The notes under the pieces: model-generated
Databases searched by the model: none
Told to the model about the DNA's origin: nothing
What the model saw: only the letters and a program-made list of their open reading frames with translations
Position numbers and translations under genes: made by a program
NCBI GenBank assembly: GCA_021292105.1
Contig: CM037867.1
Span: 14,088,928 to 14,152,927 of the forward strand
DNA: 64,000 bases
Origin: Anadara kagoshimensis
Taxonomy: Eukaryota; Mollusca; Bivalvia; Arcoida; Arcidae
Reading direction: 5' to 3'
In this document: positions 36,562 through 49,400 of the stretch, piece by piece
Position numbering within the stretch: the first letter of the stretch is position 1
Layout of the letters: the number at the start of each line of letters is the position of its first letter

Positions 36562-37901
36562 CGAGGGTTGTTCTAAAAGTTTTGCAACTAATGGGCTACC
36601 ATACATTTCACAAATCTAATTTGCATAAATCATATACTCTCGGGTACCTTTATTTAATGTCTACCGAAACCTGTCCTACTTTGTTCGTGAATACTTTTAT
36701 TGAAAAGATATCTAATAACAAGGTCAGTATAGTCATTCATACTGAAGTTTTTTTCTGGTTATAATGAAAGATTCTATGAAGTTTGAAATAAGAGCATACA
36801 TAAAAACAAGAGCTGTATTAAATATATCAGCATCAGAGATTTATAATGAACTTTGTGATGTTTATGGAAGCTCATGTCTGTCATTTAGTACTGTCACCAG
36901 GTGGTTGCATAAATTTAAAGCTGGTTTACAGAGTACCAAAGATGCTGGACGATCTGGTAAACCAAGAACTGCAATGACTAAAAGTAATATTGCCTCTGTG
37001 AGAAACCTAGTAGAAAAAGATGGAAGATATACAGTGCAATATATATCTGATATGACTGGAATCTCAAAAGGAAGGGTGCACAAAATATTGACATCCGAGT
37101 TAAAGCTCAGAAAAATCTGTGCACGATGGGTCCCTCATTTGCTAACAGATGAACAGAAGGCGACGCGTGTAAAAATCTGTAAAGAACTTCTTAAAAAATA
37201 CAAGAACTGCAATAAAAGAGTTTTGTCTGATATAGTGACGGGTGATGAAACTTAGATATACTATTTTCAACCACAAAGGAGAGTTGACAATAAAATGTGG
37301 ATAAAAACAAAAGGCACAAGACCAATTATTGCAAGGAGATGTCAGAGTGTTAAGAAGGTATTATACGCAAAATTCTTTAATTCAAGTGGCCCAGTTGTTC
37401 AAATTCCAGTTCCTAAAGGTCGAGGTATCAATGGGAAGTTTTATAGAGACAATGTTCTGAAAAAAGTCAATAAATTTTACTCTAGCAAGCGACCAAAAAG
37501 CGGTATGAGAAATGTTCGTTTGCTTCATGACAATGCACCTGCACACAAATGTAAACTTGTTCGAGAATACTTGAAGAATGAGAAGATTCTTGAGATACCT
37601 CATCCCCCATACTCTCCAGATTTAAGTCCCTGTGACTTTTTCCTATTTCCTAAATTAAAGAAAATGTTATCAGGACGTCGATATAACTCGAGAAGTGCAG
37701 TGGGCAGTGCTGTATACCAGTGTCTGAACAGCATTCCAAAGGCGGAGTATTTTGCAGCATTTCAAAGTTGGATATCAAGGTTACAAAAGTGTATAAGAGC
37801 AAAGGGTGAATATTTTGAAGGATTAAAGTAAAAATTATTGTCATCCAAGTCTTTGGTTTTTATTTTAGAGCCTACTTGCAAAACTTTTAGAACAACCCTC
37901 G
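36562..37901 (+). mobile_element. Nested mariner element, left copy
   Basis: 1340 bp bounded by inverted repeats starting CGAGGGTTGTTCTAAAAG on both sides (about 26 bp, TTTTGCAA included) and flanked by TA. It is inserted in the larger transposon at 34467-39389. The corresponding copy in the right transposon is at 46495-47835. Confidence 0.92.
36764..37831 (+). pseudogene. mariner transposase with one nonsense codon
   Basis: One reading frame of 355 codons plus stop. N-terminal paired-type HTH (residues about 1-110, with STVTRWLHKFKAG and the GRSGKPRT linker), then WVPHLLT, then VTGDET with the first catalytic Asp. The next codon, Trp in the family, is TAG (37253-37255). The frame continues to LLHDNAPAHKCK (second Asp) and YSPDLSPCDFFLF (third Asp) with 34 residues between, so DD34D. 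Except for this single stop the protein is complete, ending GEYFEGLK. The same stop is present in the right copy, so it predates duplication. Confidence 0.92.
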
Positions 37902-39389
37902 TAAGCAATAAATTTTGGTCATATATATATATACAAGGAACACCGAGGATTGAACTCTTTGAGTTATGGCCCGTATTACACTCAGAATATATATATATAT
38001 ATATATATATTCATTCCAATTGATCAGAGAAGCGCTAATCTACCAACTAAAATTATCAGGCTAAAGAGTCATGCCTTTAAAGGCTCACATTTCAAATTTA
38101 ATAGCAGTTTGTTCTCCAAACTGGTTAGCCAAGACAGCATCCTAATAATCACCATGGTGTCGACATGCAAGATTTTCGACATGACACGCATGTGTTTATA
38201 GCAGACACTGAGAAAGTTACCAGCATATTGTACATGTCCAGCATCCAATAACATTATTTGTTGAGTGTGTTTATCAGGATACAAATAGTTTTGATGGTAG
38301 ACAGTGCAGGGGTATTATTTTCTGTGGTCCAGTATAATTTAAAAGTGAAACAGCATTGTCAGATCTAGATGTTGAGATGTTGCTAAATGGTAACTTGGGT
38401 AAGTTGAGACACCAGAAGTAAGCCACATCTAGACTGTGCAGTACCTTTTCACTTATACCACATGGATAAACAATGAAGTCTGTAGTCATAGTGTGTATCT
38501 CATAGCGGCCATTTAGAGTGGAAATAGTAAATCAAAATATCAAAACTATCATAAAACTAAAAAAATGAGTTCTACTGTTCAACTCCAGCCAACCAATTTG
38601 TGGAAGGTTGCGCATTATCAGTGATAGATTTTGCTGCAGATTACCAAAACCATAATACTTCATTAAAATTATGACGTAATGTATCAATGTTCATGTAAAA
38701 ATCAAATCAATTCACTGCTGCCAAACTTATTATTTAGTTTGATAAAAAGTCCGAGTATACTTTGGTTTTCATTCGTGGTAATATATATGTGACTGGATTA
38801 ACTATGATAGCAATAATCTTCTTCGTTGTATACACGCTTTAAAAGAAACCTTAGCAAGTGGAACTAGCTTTTTCGCTAGATTAAGTAAAGCTGAAATCAC
38901 TAAGATCATGTTTTTAATTTCTTATTTAAAGGAATTTTTCGAACCTCATTTATGACCTTTAAATCGAAATGTATCAAGATGTATGGTTAAGTTACGCAGT
39001 ATTGGATGCGATATGGAGTTACATCTTATAATAAATTTAAAAAACCTGTTACTCCTACCCTTGTCTGGTCAAATTTGTTAATATATACATTAAAATTGCC
39101 CCAAATGTTAAAAACAACAACGGAAATGAGTTCCTCATCCCTGAAAACATATAAAACGGTATCTTACAAGCTATTGTAGAAAATTCTTACAAAAGATAGA
39201 TTTTCAATATGGCGTCAGGCAGCCATCTTGGATATATGCAAATTGTGCAATTTGCCCAATGTTGCCTGCAGGGCAACTAACCTAATTTTACTCTAAGGAC
39301 CCTATAGAATACAAAACAGCAAAAAAACTTCATAGGAAAAAACATTTCTAGGTTCATGTATTGAGTATATGAGAGTGTCAACTCGACTA

Positions 39390-39392
39390 TTG
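39390..39392. repeat. Target-site duplication (TTG), right side of left transposon
   Basis: Matches 34464-34466; the base beyond differs on each side, so the duplication is exactly 3 bp. Confidence 0.75.
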
Positions 39393-39459
39393 GTAGAAAT
39401 CCAAGTGTAAAAAAGTTTGCAAATTCACTTGTCGAAAACGGATGGGTTTCTCCCTAGGC

Positions 39460-40010
39460 ACTGCGGTTTCTACAACATCCCTAAATTAACCCGTTTAATA
39501 TCAGTGACTGTGGCGTAAATTCTCAATTCCTTCAATTCAGTTTTAATTAAAAACAATTTAAAAAATTGTAAGCATATCAATCACATTTTCAATTTATAGA
39601 CAGATTATAAAAACATTGTCATTCCGGTTTCCTCTACCATCCCTAAACTGACCCGTTTAATAACACTGAATGCGCATGCATCATAGCAACGGCGTAAAAC
39701 ACTATCAATACGCCTTAATCTCCATTCAAAACAAAACTTAAAAATTCTACATGCATTTATATTTTTTTTACATTTCTTATTTAAAAAAAGTTTTTTTCAA
39801 AAGTGTCATTCCCATGATTCCGGTTGCCTCTATCATCCCTAAACTGGCTCTTTCAAACTTCGTTTAAGATTCATGACGGTGGTGTAAAACACTATTAATC
39901 ACCCTAATCTTCATTCAAAACAAAATTTAAAAATTCAAAATGTTTTTGTATTATTTACATTTCTAACTTATAGTCAGTTTATCTAAATCGTGTAAATACT
40001 TAAGTTTGAA
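39460..40010 (+). repeat. Three-copy ~165-195-bp tandem repeat
   Basis: Units begin CATCCCTAAA(T/C)T at 39475, 39638 and 39834, each continuing with a GGCGTAAA- or GGTGTAAAACAC-type block and TTCAAAACAAAA. Divergence between units is substantial. It lies between the left transposon and the receptor start codon. Confidence 0.75.
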
Positions 40011-40397
40011 GGCATTTGCAAAATCAAACATTTGGATGACAGGAACGTCAAGTATATGGTAAACATTACCCAGTTATAGTACAGACTCGTCGAAGTTTTA
40101 ACACCGAGCTAACAAAAGGAAGTTCGAAGCTTGACTACCAAGGGACCGAGAGTGAGCGACAATCAGCCGAGAGATAGGTCTATAGCAACTGGTAAAAACT
40201 GTTGATATATACAGGTTACAAGCATACGAGATGAGATGCTGATTAGGCATTAATTTGTTAATTAGAAAAGCTGATTGTTAAACTTTCGACAGATCTGTAC
40301 TGTATATTTAAAATCGGGTTAACCAAAACTGATAAAATAAGTGAAAACAGAGTTTTACTTCCTCATTCGGTAGTTCTAATGGGTTTTTGTTTTAAAG

Positions 40398-40458
40398 ATG
40401 GCTGTTATATATCTGCGGGTTGTTTTAATTATGGTTTTAATTCATCATGCCATGTGTG
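40398..40458 (+). CDS. Receptor exon 1: signal peptide
   Basis: MAVIYLRVVLIMVLIHHAMC, a typical hydrophobic signal peptide, then GTAAGT donor at 40459 (phase 1). A TTTTTGTTTTAAAG just before the ATG could be an acceptor for an upstream untranslated exon; otherwise transcription starts within the ~1 kb between here and the left transposon. Confidence 0.75.
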
Positions 40459-43400
40459 GTAAGTAAACACAATGAATACAAGTATACAAAGATGAACTTG
40501 ATTAATTGAATACGGTTTCACGTTCCAGTCAAGAATTTTTCACTTATATCGAGACGACAACAGCTTTAGGTGGAATTTTGTTATTTGCAGTGTGTTTAGG
40601 GCAATGTGCTGGAAGGGGCCTTTAATGTGCTACGCCAGTCTTGACATGGGACCGAAGGACTCCATGACTTTCATTTTAAAATGCCGAGTGTTTTGCGAAA
40701 GAACACTTCCTACTTTTTAGTCTTGGTTAGACCAGATTGGGATTCGAATCCACGACCTCTTACATACAGCGGCATACATAGGTGAGTGGTTTATAACAAA
40801 CACATTGATTAGTTAAATGGAATTGAAATTTAACGCCTTATTCCAGTTTCAAAATCTATTCTAAACTAAAATTTTCCTCAACTTAAATTTCGCAACTTTT
40901 GATGGAATTGGAATTTAAAACCTCAATCAAGTTGTTTCACGATCTTTTCTAAACTTAAGTTTTCCTCAACTGAAATTTCGCAACTTTTCATGGAATTGGA
41001 ATTTGACATTTATTTCAGTTTTACAATCTATTCTAAACTAAAATTTTCCTCAACTTAAATTTCGCAACTTTTGATGGAATTGGAATTTAACCCCTTATTC
41101 CAGTTTCACAATTTTTTTCCTAACTAAAATTTTCCTCAACTGAAATTTCGCAACTTTTGACAATATTTATGTAATTACAAGTTAAAATAAATTAACAAAA
41201 GTACAATATCGTAGATTTAATAAGATGACTAGATTGAAAACAAACAAAATTATACACATTTCAAGTTTGACTGATTTAAGTTACAGAGATTCTTAATTTT
41301 CTAAATGATTGTATAACTGGGACATGGTTAAGATTATCCTGTCACTTGTAGTTCGGTGGTTACATCTGTAAAAGAGGAGTATATATAATACCACCAAAGT
41401 GAAAACTGTCTCGCAATATGAAGTGCCCAAAGGATACGTAGTTTTCAAACATGGCCTTTGAGAGGAACCGTGAACCTCCGGATGAATGCTTAATATCTAT
41501 AAAAACAAGAGACTATTTAATGAAATCCCCGTCTTACTGAAATAGTCAAGATGCATGATTAATGTTGAATGGTCATGCGTATCTATAATAAATATTAAAA
41601 CATTATTATTATGGTCATTGGCAAGTTATTTTTTTCAAACATACAATACAGAACCGTCTACAGTTTAACAATAAGCGCACGGATTAGAGCAGCTCATTTC
41701 GATCCCTAGTTAGTTAAGTTTCGGTAGCATTTCCGCAGCTGCTGTCTATTTATGGGCAGCTGTTCAGCCACTAACTATCCATATTTATGCCACTCTACAG
41801 TCGGACATAGACTCCTTTTCGTTACCCAAGTGTTAAAATATCGACAGTCCTGTACAATAAAATCTCAATAAATTGTTTCACATACTATAGATTCCTACTG
41901 TGTGTATAATGCAAATGGATGTACACATAAATGTCATTGTGGATCTAATGATAATGGCAATTGTACTAGCGACACTGGTAGATGTAATGACGGGCACTGC
42001 AGTCCTGGATGGATGGGAGAATCCTGCCAATATAGTGAGTATACTAGTATTTTATTTTCAGGGGAAAAAATAGAAATGTAAACATTTACGTGATAAGTGA
42101 GAAGTGGTCCTGAAGGGAAGGCACCTATTATTTACCTAGCTAAAGCTTTAGAGACAAATACCCCTGTCAAGATGTTATTTTCAATATTTGACCTTGTGAC
42201 CTTGACCTAGACCTAAAATCCTGCAGTTGGTTTGCGACAAATCGTCTTAATTTGCTTTACATTTGTGTCAAGTTTGATCAAAATTCATTCAAAAGCATTG
42301 GATTGTACATTATTTGGACGGACGTCAGATTATTCCTATATGATTGCACAATTATTTTTCTTGTTGCAGGCTCCATTTTCACAATCATTCCTTAACTAAG
42401 ATTTTTCACAACTTAAATTTTTAAAATTTTGGAAATCCTTTATTGTAGCATTTTTTACTTTTGTACTAATTTTTTAGTACTATTGTACTAAATTTTAATT
42501 AAGTTAGAATTAAAAAAAAAAACTGGCAAAACTATTTTAAAGGTATAATAAGCCCAGAGAGATCTTCAAAATGGCATATTGGTTTAAAGGATATGTTCAA
42601 CTAACAAAGTTATTCAGAACTCAAATTTGTTTGTTTTAAGTTAAAATTCGTAGTGAACAAATAATTATGAAACTGATGTCAGGTGCATGAAATTAGTTCC
42701 AATAAGGTCATATATAACTGTATAATTAATCGCATACAGTAGGTTTACTTGTGTGGAAAATTGTATCCATTTCAATATTTTACTCAATTATCTGTATAGT
42801 TGCTTTATTTCACTGAGGATTTAATTTCGCTATATTCGCGGTTTTACTTTAAAGCGCGAAAGTCAATACCATGTGAATATTTTCATGTAGCATCCATTTT
42901 ACTTTAACTAAGATAATCGGTACAGAAAATTGTTAACACTGGCCACTGCACCGCGAAATTTTATACCAGTGAATAAGTCCCAGTGTCTGTACCACGAAAT
43001 ATTGTCGCCACAGAGTTAAACTTTATAGTTCTTACTTACTGAACTTTCATATTTATATCTTGGCTTCTAATAAAATAGTATCGTAAAATATCAAAAACGA
43101 TATATTGGCCTTATACTAATATTGTATCTGCACCCAGATTGTGGTGTTGACAACATATTCAAAGCAACCAGTCTTAAGAGTCTGACGATATATTTTTGTC
43201 TCTACATAGCCAGTACCTAACAGTAAAAAATATAAAAGAATTATAAATAGGAAGGGGTTTTAATCCCTCTATGCTTTCTCTCGAATTATACCACTTCGGT
43301 ATGTAGGTTTGAACAAAAGCCGGGGTTTGACAAAGACTTGAATAAGGTAGTGATTGCGTTTTCGCCAAGCACTGGGTACTCATGGGTTCTTCGGAAGCCG

Positions 43401-46400
43401 CTTATAACACCCCGATGCTTGGTGTCACGGCAGAGGTTGCAAGTTAAAAATATACTCCCTTCAGATTGTCCTGAGCGTGCTGTAAAGGTCCAAAGATCTG
43501 CCATTTAACCTTTAGCTGATGACATCTCGATATAAGTGAAATATTCTTGACTAGGACCAAAACCCCATTCAATCAATCAAATAAATATCTCAAAAGTAAA
43601 ATTAAGTAACATATACATATACATAAATGTGACATATCTATTTTTATTTAACCAAAGAACATTATCAAACACAAATACCGATCCATGTTAAAATCCCAAA
43701 ACCAAAGTATTATTTAACATGCGTGATATGAGTGATATACCTGTATATATTCACTACATTTCGTTTTAACCTTTTTGATTACATTATCAAACACAAACAA
43801 AGCGATCCATATCCAAATCCCAAAACAAATTAGAACCAAACAACATTGAACTGCTTTAAGGTTAAACGTAAATCTTAATTTATTGAAGAGGTTTATCTAA
43901 TCCAAAACTCTCCGTTTGATCTTTGTGTACTCAGGTTATATAAGAACTATACCGATAAGAAAAATTATATATTCGGATTTGTAAATCATCTTTTGTTTGC
44001 TAGTGGACTAGCATGTGCGTATTTTGAAAATGAAACGAGCAAAGTTATACGAAACTGTAGACAGGCCCCGGTTTCACAATCATTCCTTAACTTAAGAATT
44101 TCCTTATCCTAATTTCTATATTTTCGTCCTTAGCTAAGAATTTCCTTAAATCGCGTTTCACAATGTTTCCTTAAATTTTCCTTAAATATTTAAGGAAAAT
44201 CTTAACTAAGGAAATTTTTTCAAGCATACGAGCGGACTCTTTGGAAATCTTTTGCGTTTAAAACATAAAAAGTATTATAAAAACGTGCTTCTTCATCTTG
44301 GATGCGGATTTTCCTCGATTATTTTTGAGCACCACTAAGTTAAGTGTTAGGAATACGTTTTCAAGGTATACAATCTTAAATGATAAAAGTCTACAATTAT
44401 GTTTACACACACAGCTGTCTTCTACTAGTACTAAATGTAATAAATAAAGGTTAAATGGAGAATAACTATATAAATAATATTATTTATAAAAATATATTAA
44501 AATATATTATATATAAATAAATAAAATATTTAAAAAAGGATCGGCCAACTGGGCGAACTCCCTTGCTGAAAAATAATACAGAATGAGGAAGAATTTTTTG
44601 GCAATTTTAAAGGCCCGGTGGAAATAAAAGAGGAAGGTCGAAATTACCATGCAAAGCGCAATCTGTGGACAGTGTAAGCTGCATACTAAGTATTTTTATC
44701 ATTTATTTGTTATGATCTGTTATTGCTTCTGAGGTCAAACAGGCATATAACAAATTAACTGCGATTTTTTTTAGCTCAGGTGAGATTTCGGACACTGTCC
44801 GTTCGTCATGCGTCGTGCGTTCACCGTCGTGCGTAAACTTTACATTTTAATCTTCTACTCCAAAACAACTGGACTAATTTGATTATGCATGCACAGATGA
44901 TGGGATCTGACCTCCTGGGGCCCTGCACAAGTCTTAGCTGTAGGACCCAAACTGGGAAAAGGCAATGCACTATAGGGGGAATTGCTGAAATTAGTGATAT
45001 CTGTCATAGTCGAGTTGACACTCTCATATACTCAATACATGAACCTAGAAATGTTTTTTCCTATGAAGTTTTTTTGCTGTTTTGTATTCTATAGGGTCCT
45101 TAGAGTAAAATTAGGTTAGTTGCCCTGCAGGCAACATTGGGCAAATTGCACAATTTGCATATATCCAAGATGGCTGCCTGACGCCATATTGAAAATCTAT
45201 CTTTTGTAAGAATTTTCTACAATAGCTTGTAAGATACCGTTTTATATGTTTTCAGGGATGAGGAACTCATTTCCGTTGTTGTTTTTAACATTTGGGGCAA
45301 TTTTAATGTATATATTAACAAATTTGACCAGACAAGGGTAGGAGTAACAGGTTTTTTAAATTTATTATAAGATGTAACTCCATATCGCATCCAATACTGC
45401 GTAACTTAACCATACATCTTGATACATTTCGATTTAAAGGTCATAAATGAGGTTCGAAAAATTCCTTTAAATAAGAAATTAAAAACATGATCTTAGTGAT
45501 TTCAGCTTTACTTAATCTAGCGAAAAAGCTAGTTCCACTTGCTAAGGTTTCTTTTAAAGCGTGTATACAACGAAGAAGATTATTGCTATCATAGTTAATC
45601 CAGTCACATATATATTACCACGAATGAAAACCAAAGTATACTCGGACTTTTATCAAACTAAATAATAAGTTTGGCAGCAGTGAATTGATTTGATTTTTAC
45701 ATGAACATTGATACATTACGTCATAATTTTAATGAAGTATTATGGTTTTGGTAATCTGCAGCAAAATCTATCACTGATAATGCGCAACCTTCCACAAATT
45801 GGTTGGCTGGAGTTGAACAGTAGAACTCATTTTTTTAGTTTTATGATAGTTTTGATATTTTGATTTACTATTTCCACTCTAAATGGCCGCTATGAGATAC
45901 ACACTATGACTACAGACTTCATTGTTTATCCATGTGGTATAAGTGAAAAGGTACTGCACAGTCTAGATGTGGCTTACTTCTGGTGTCTCAACTTACCCAA
46001 GTTACCATTTAGCAACATCTCAACATCTAGATCTGACAATGCTGTTTCACTTTTAAATTATACTGGACCACAGAAAATAATACCCCTGCACTGTCTACCA
46101 TCAAAACTATTTGTATCCTGATAAACACACTCAACAAATAATGTTATTGGATGCTGGACATGTACAATATGCTGGTAACTTTCTCAGTGTCTGCTATAAA
46201 CACATGCGTGTCATGTCGAAAATCTTGCATGTCGACACCATGGTGATTATTAGGATGCTGTCTTGGCTAACCAGTTTGGAGAACAAACTGCTATTAAATT
46301 TGAAATGTGAGCCTTTAAAGGCATGACTCTTTAGCCTGATAATTTTAGTTGGTAGATTAGCGCTTCTCTGATCAATTGGAATGAATATATATATAATATA

Positions 46401-49400
46401 TATATATATTCTGAGTGTAATACGGGCCATAACTCAAAGAGTTCAATCCTCGGTGTTCCTTGTATATATATATATGACCAAAATTTATTGCTTACGAGGG
46501 TTGTTCTAAAAGTTTTGCAAGTAGGCTCTAAAATAAAAACCAAAGACTTGGATGACAATAATTTTTACTTTAATCCTTCAAAATATTCACCCTTTGCTCT
46601 TATACACTTTTGTAACCTTGATATCCAACTTTGAAATGCTGCAAAATACTCCGCCTTTGGAATGCTGTTCAGACACTGGTATACAGCACTGCCCACTGCA
46701 CTTCTCGAGTTATATCGACGTCCTGATAACATTTTCTTTAATTTAGGAAATAGGAAAAAGTCACAGGGACTTAAATCTGGAGAGTATGGGGGATGAGGTA
46801 TCTCAAGAATCTTCTCATTCTTCAAGTATTCTCGAACAAGTTTACATTTGTGTGCAGGTGCATTGTCATGAAGCAAACGAACATTTCTCATACCGCTTTT
46901 TGGTCGCTTGCTAGAGTAAAATTTATTGACTTTTTTCAGAACATTGTCTCTATAAAACTTCCCATTGATACCTCGACCTTTAGGAACTGGAATTTGAACA
47001 ACTGGGCCACTTGAATTAAAGAATTTTGCGTATAATACCTTCTTAACACTCTGACATCTCCTTGCAATAATTGGTCTTGTGCCTTTTGTTTTTATCCACA
47101 TTTTATTGTCAACTCTCCTTTGTGGTTGAAAATAGTATATCTAAGTTTCATCACCCGTCACTATATCAGACAAAACTCTTTTATTGCAGTTCTTGTATTT
47201 TTTAAGAAGTTCTTTACAGATTTTTACACGCGTCGCCTTCTGTTCATCTGTTAGCAAATGAGGGACCCATCGTGCACAGATTTTTCTGAGCTTTAACTCG
47301 GATGTCAATATTTTGTGCACCCTTCCTTTTGAGATTCCAGTCATATCAGATATATATTGCACTGTTTATCTTCCATCTTTTTCTACTAGGTTTCTCACAG
47401 AGGCAATATTACTTTTAGTCATTGCAGTTCTTGGTTTACCAGATCGTCCAGCATCTTTGGTACTCTGTAAACCAGCTTTAAATTTATGCAACCACCTGGT
47501 GACAGTACTAAATGACAGACATGAGCTTCCATAAACATCACAAAGTTCATTATAAATCTCTGATGCTGATATATTTAATACAGCTCTTGTTTTTATGTAT
47601 GCTCTTATTTCAAACTTCATAGAATCTTTCATTATAACCAGAAAAAAACTTCAGTATGAATGACTATACTGACCTTGTTATTAGATATCTTTTCAATAAA
47701 AGTATTCACGAACAAAAGTAGGACAGGTTTCGGTAGACATTAAATAAAGGTACCCGAGAGTATATGATTTATGCAAATTAGATTTGTGAAATGTATGGTA
47801 GCCCATTAGTTGCAAAACTTTTAGAACAACCCTCGTATTCAAACTCCCTCTAAATGAAAACAGGTCATAAGGCAATTGCTCGCAAAATTGCTTCAAATGT
47901 GTCAATGTAGTGGATTCAGTTGCAATGGATGAGTAGATGGAATACGAGTACAATCAAGTCTACCTGATGAGTTTTATATATATAATGCCATCATTAGCTC
48001 TACAAAGGCAATGCGTTTCAAAGCGACACTGTCAAGATGCAAAAACAAAGTCAGAATCTTGGAAACAGGTTTCTTTGGTTACCGTTTTTTTGGACAACAA
48101 GGGCAGTTCGAGCTTAGCTTCTGTTTGCATTTGAAATTGGTTCTGTTCCTTTTTGACAGTAGTTGAAAATGGCTGTCATTGGAAAGGCATGAAGTCAGCT
48201 CTAGTCAATTCGTTTTTTGGGGTTAGTTCCCCCAAAACACAAACAATCACCATGATTCACAGTTTTTCTACCGCCTCCCTTGATCATATGGTGATAACCC
48301 ATCAGATTTCATTGCGTCAATCCAAAAAAAGGTCATATAGGTACCCAGGCACTTCAAAGAAAATCTTGTTTTTGTGAAAAATACCAACTCATATCTTCCA
48401 AGGACCAGAACAGAAGAAACAACACAGCAATATGTATACGATTGTGGATTTGGCCATGATGAATCCTGCATAACTATGGTATTGTATGGCCTCCCAGGTG
48501 CACAAACAGGTCTTGATAGCATTCGTGTGCTGATTGACGACACAGATGATTTTATTTTCCGAGTGCATTAGGTGTATAAGCATTAAAACAATGTGATGTA
48601 CAGATAGAGTGATAGGATAGAAGTTTTGAACTTCAATGCAACAAACCATGTCTTGAACTGCCAGGCATGCATGCTTAAGTGTCATGGTCTTGGTTCGAGA
48701 TGTCTTGAACTGCCAGGCATGCATGCTTTAAGTGCCATGGTCTTGGTTCTAAATGTCTTGAACTGCCAGGCATGCATGCTTTAAGTGCCATGGTCTTGGT
48801 TCGAGATGTCTTGAACTGCCAGGCATGCATGCTCTCAGTGTCATGGTCTTGGTTCGATATGTCTTGAACTGCCAGGCATGCATGCTCTCAGTGCCATGGT
48901 CTTGGTTCGAGATGTCTTGAGCTGCCAGGCATGCATGTTCTTAGTAGTTGTGATACAACATGCTAATTACAAACTCTTCTTCTCCTCATTTAGCTGATGT
49001 TCTGGTTCACAAAGATCACAAATAACTTGGGGGATCTGAACCATTCTTTGTTGTTCTGTATGACAGTCAGCAGGAAAAACTGTGATGTTTCCTCAGGCTC
49101 TTCATAAAGAACACCAAAGCCTAATAGTTCTGACTCTGTTTCAAACACCATTTACTGCTGTCTCACCTTTAGTTAATGTTGTGAACGGGTACCGCGGTCA
49201 AGATCCTCCTAAAGAGTATGAGATGATAACCGATTTCGGATTGAAATTCAAAGATCAATTCTCATTACTTGTTATAGCGAAAGGATACCTGGTGCCACAA
49301 GAACTTATTTGTCATGTTATGTCAATGTAAGGCTCAAAATCATAAGGACTGCTTCCCTTAAAAAAATAAATCCTGTACATAATTTTTAACTGTTCTGGAG

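Larger units (their letters stand above)
34467..39389 (-). mobile_element. 4.92-kb DNA transposon, left copy (Academ-like candidate) with nested mariner
   Basis: Ends are perfect 8-bp inverted repeats TAGTCGAG/CTCGACTA, continuing as an imperfect terminal repeat of roughly 280 bp (shared blocks GAACCTAGAAATGTT, CCTATGAAGTTTTTTTGCTG, AGTTGCCCT). A TTG duplication flanks it. The minus strand carries a decayed gene resembling an XPG/PIN-type nuclease (see 35480-36021), a 53-bp minisatellite and further short frames (38274-38489, 38069-38284) of unknown origin. A mariner is nested at 36562-37901. A near-identical copy lies inverted at 45007-49927. A 3-bp duplication together with an XPG-like nuclease matches what I recall of the Academ superfamily; that label is an inference. 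It has no intact ORF, so it is non-autonomous now. Confidence 0.75.

Noticed and set aside
36764..37831. Two separate transposase genes in the left mariner
   Set aside because: Both halves are in one frame separated by a single TAG at the conserved Trp position; it is one gene with a nonsense mutation.
45906..46326. Two 71-codon frames conserved between both transposon copies as possible small genes
   Set aside because: Conservation is only the recency of the duplication; neither frame has a recognisable motif or an independent homologue here.
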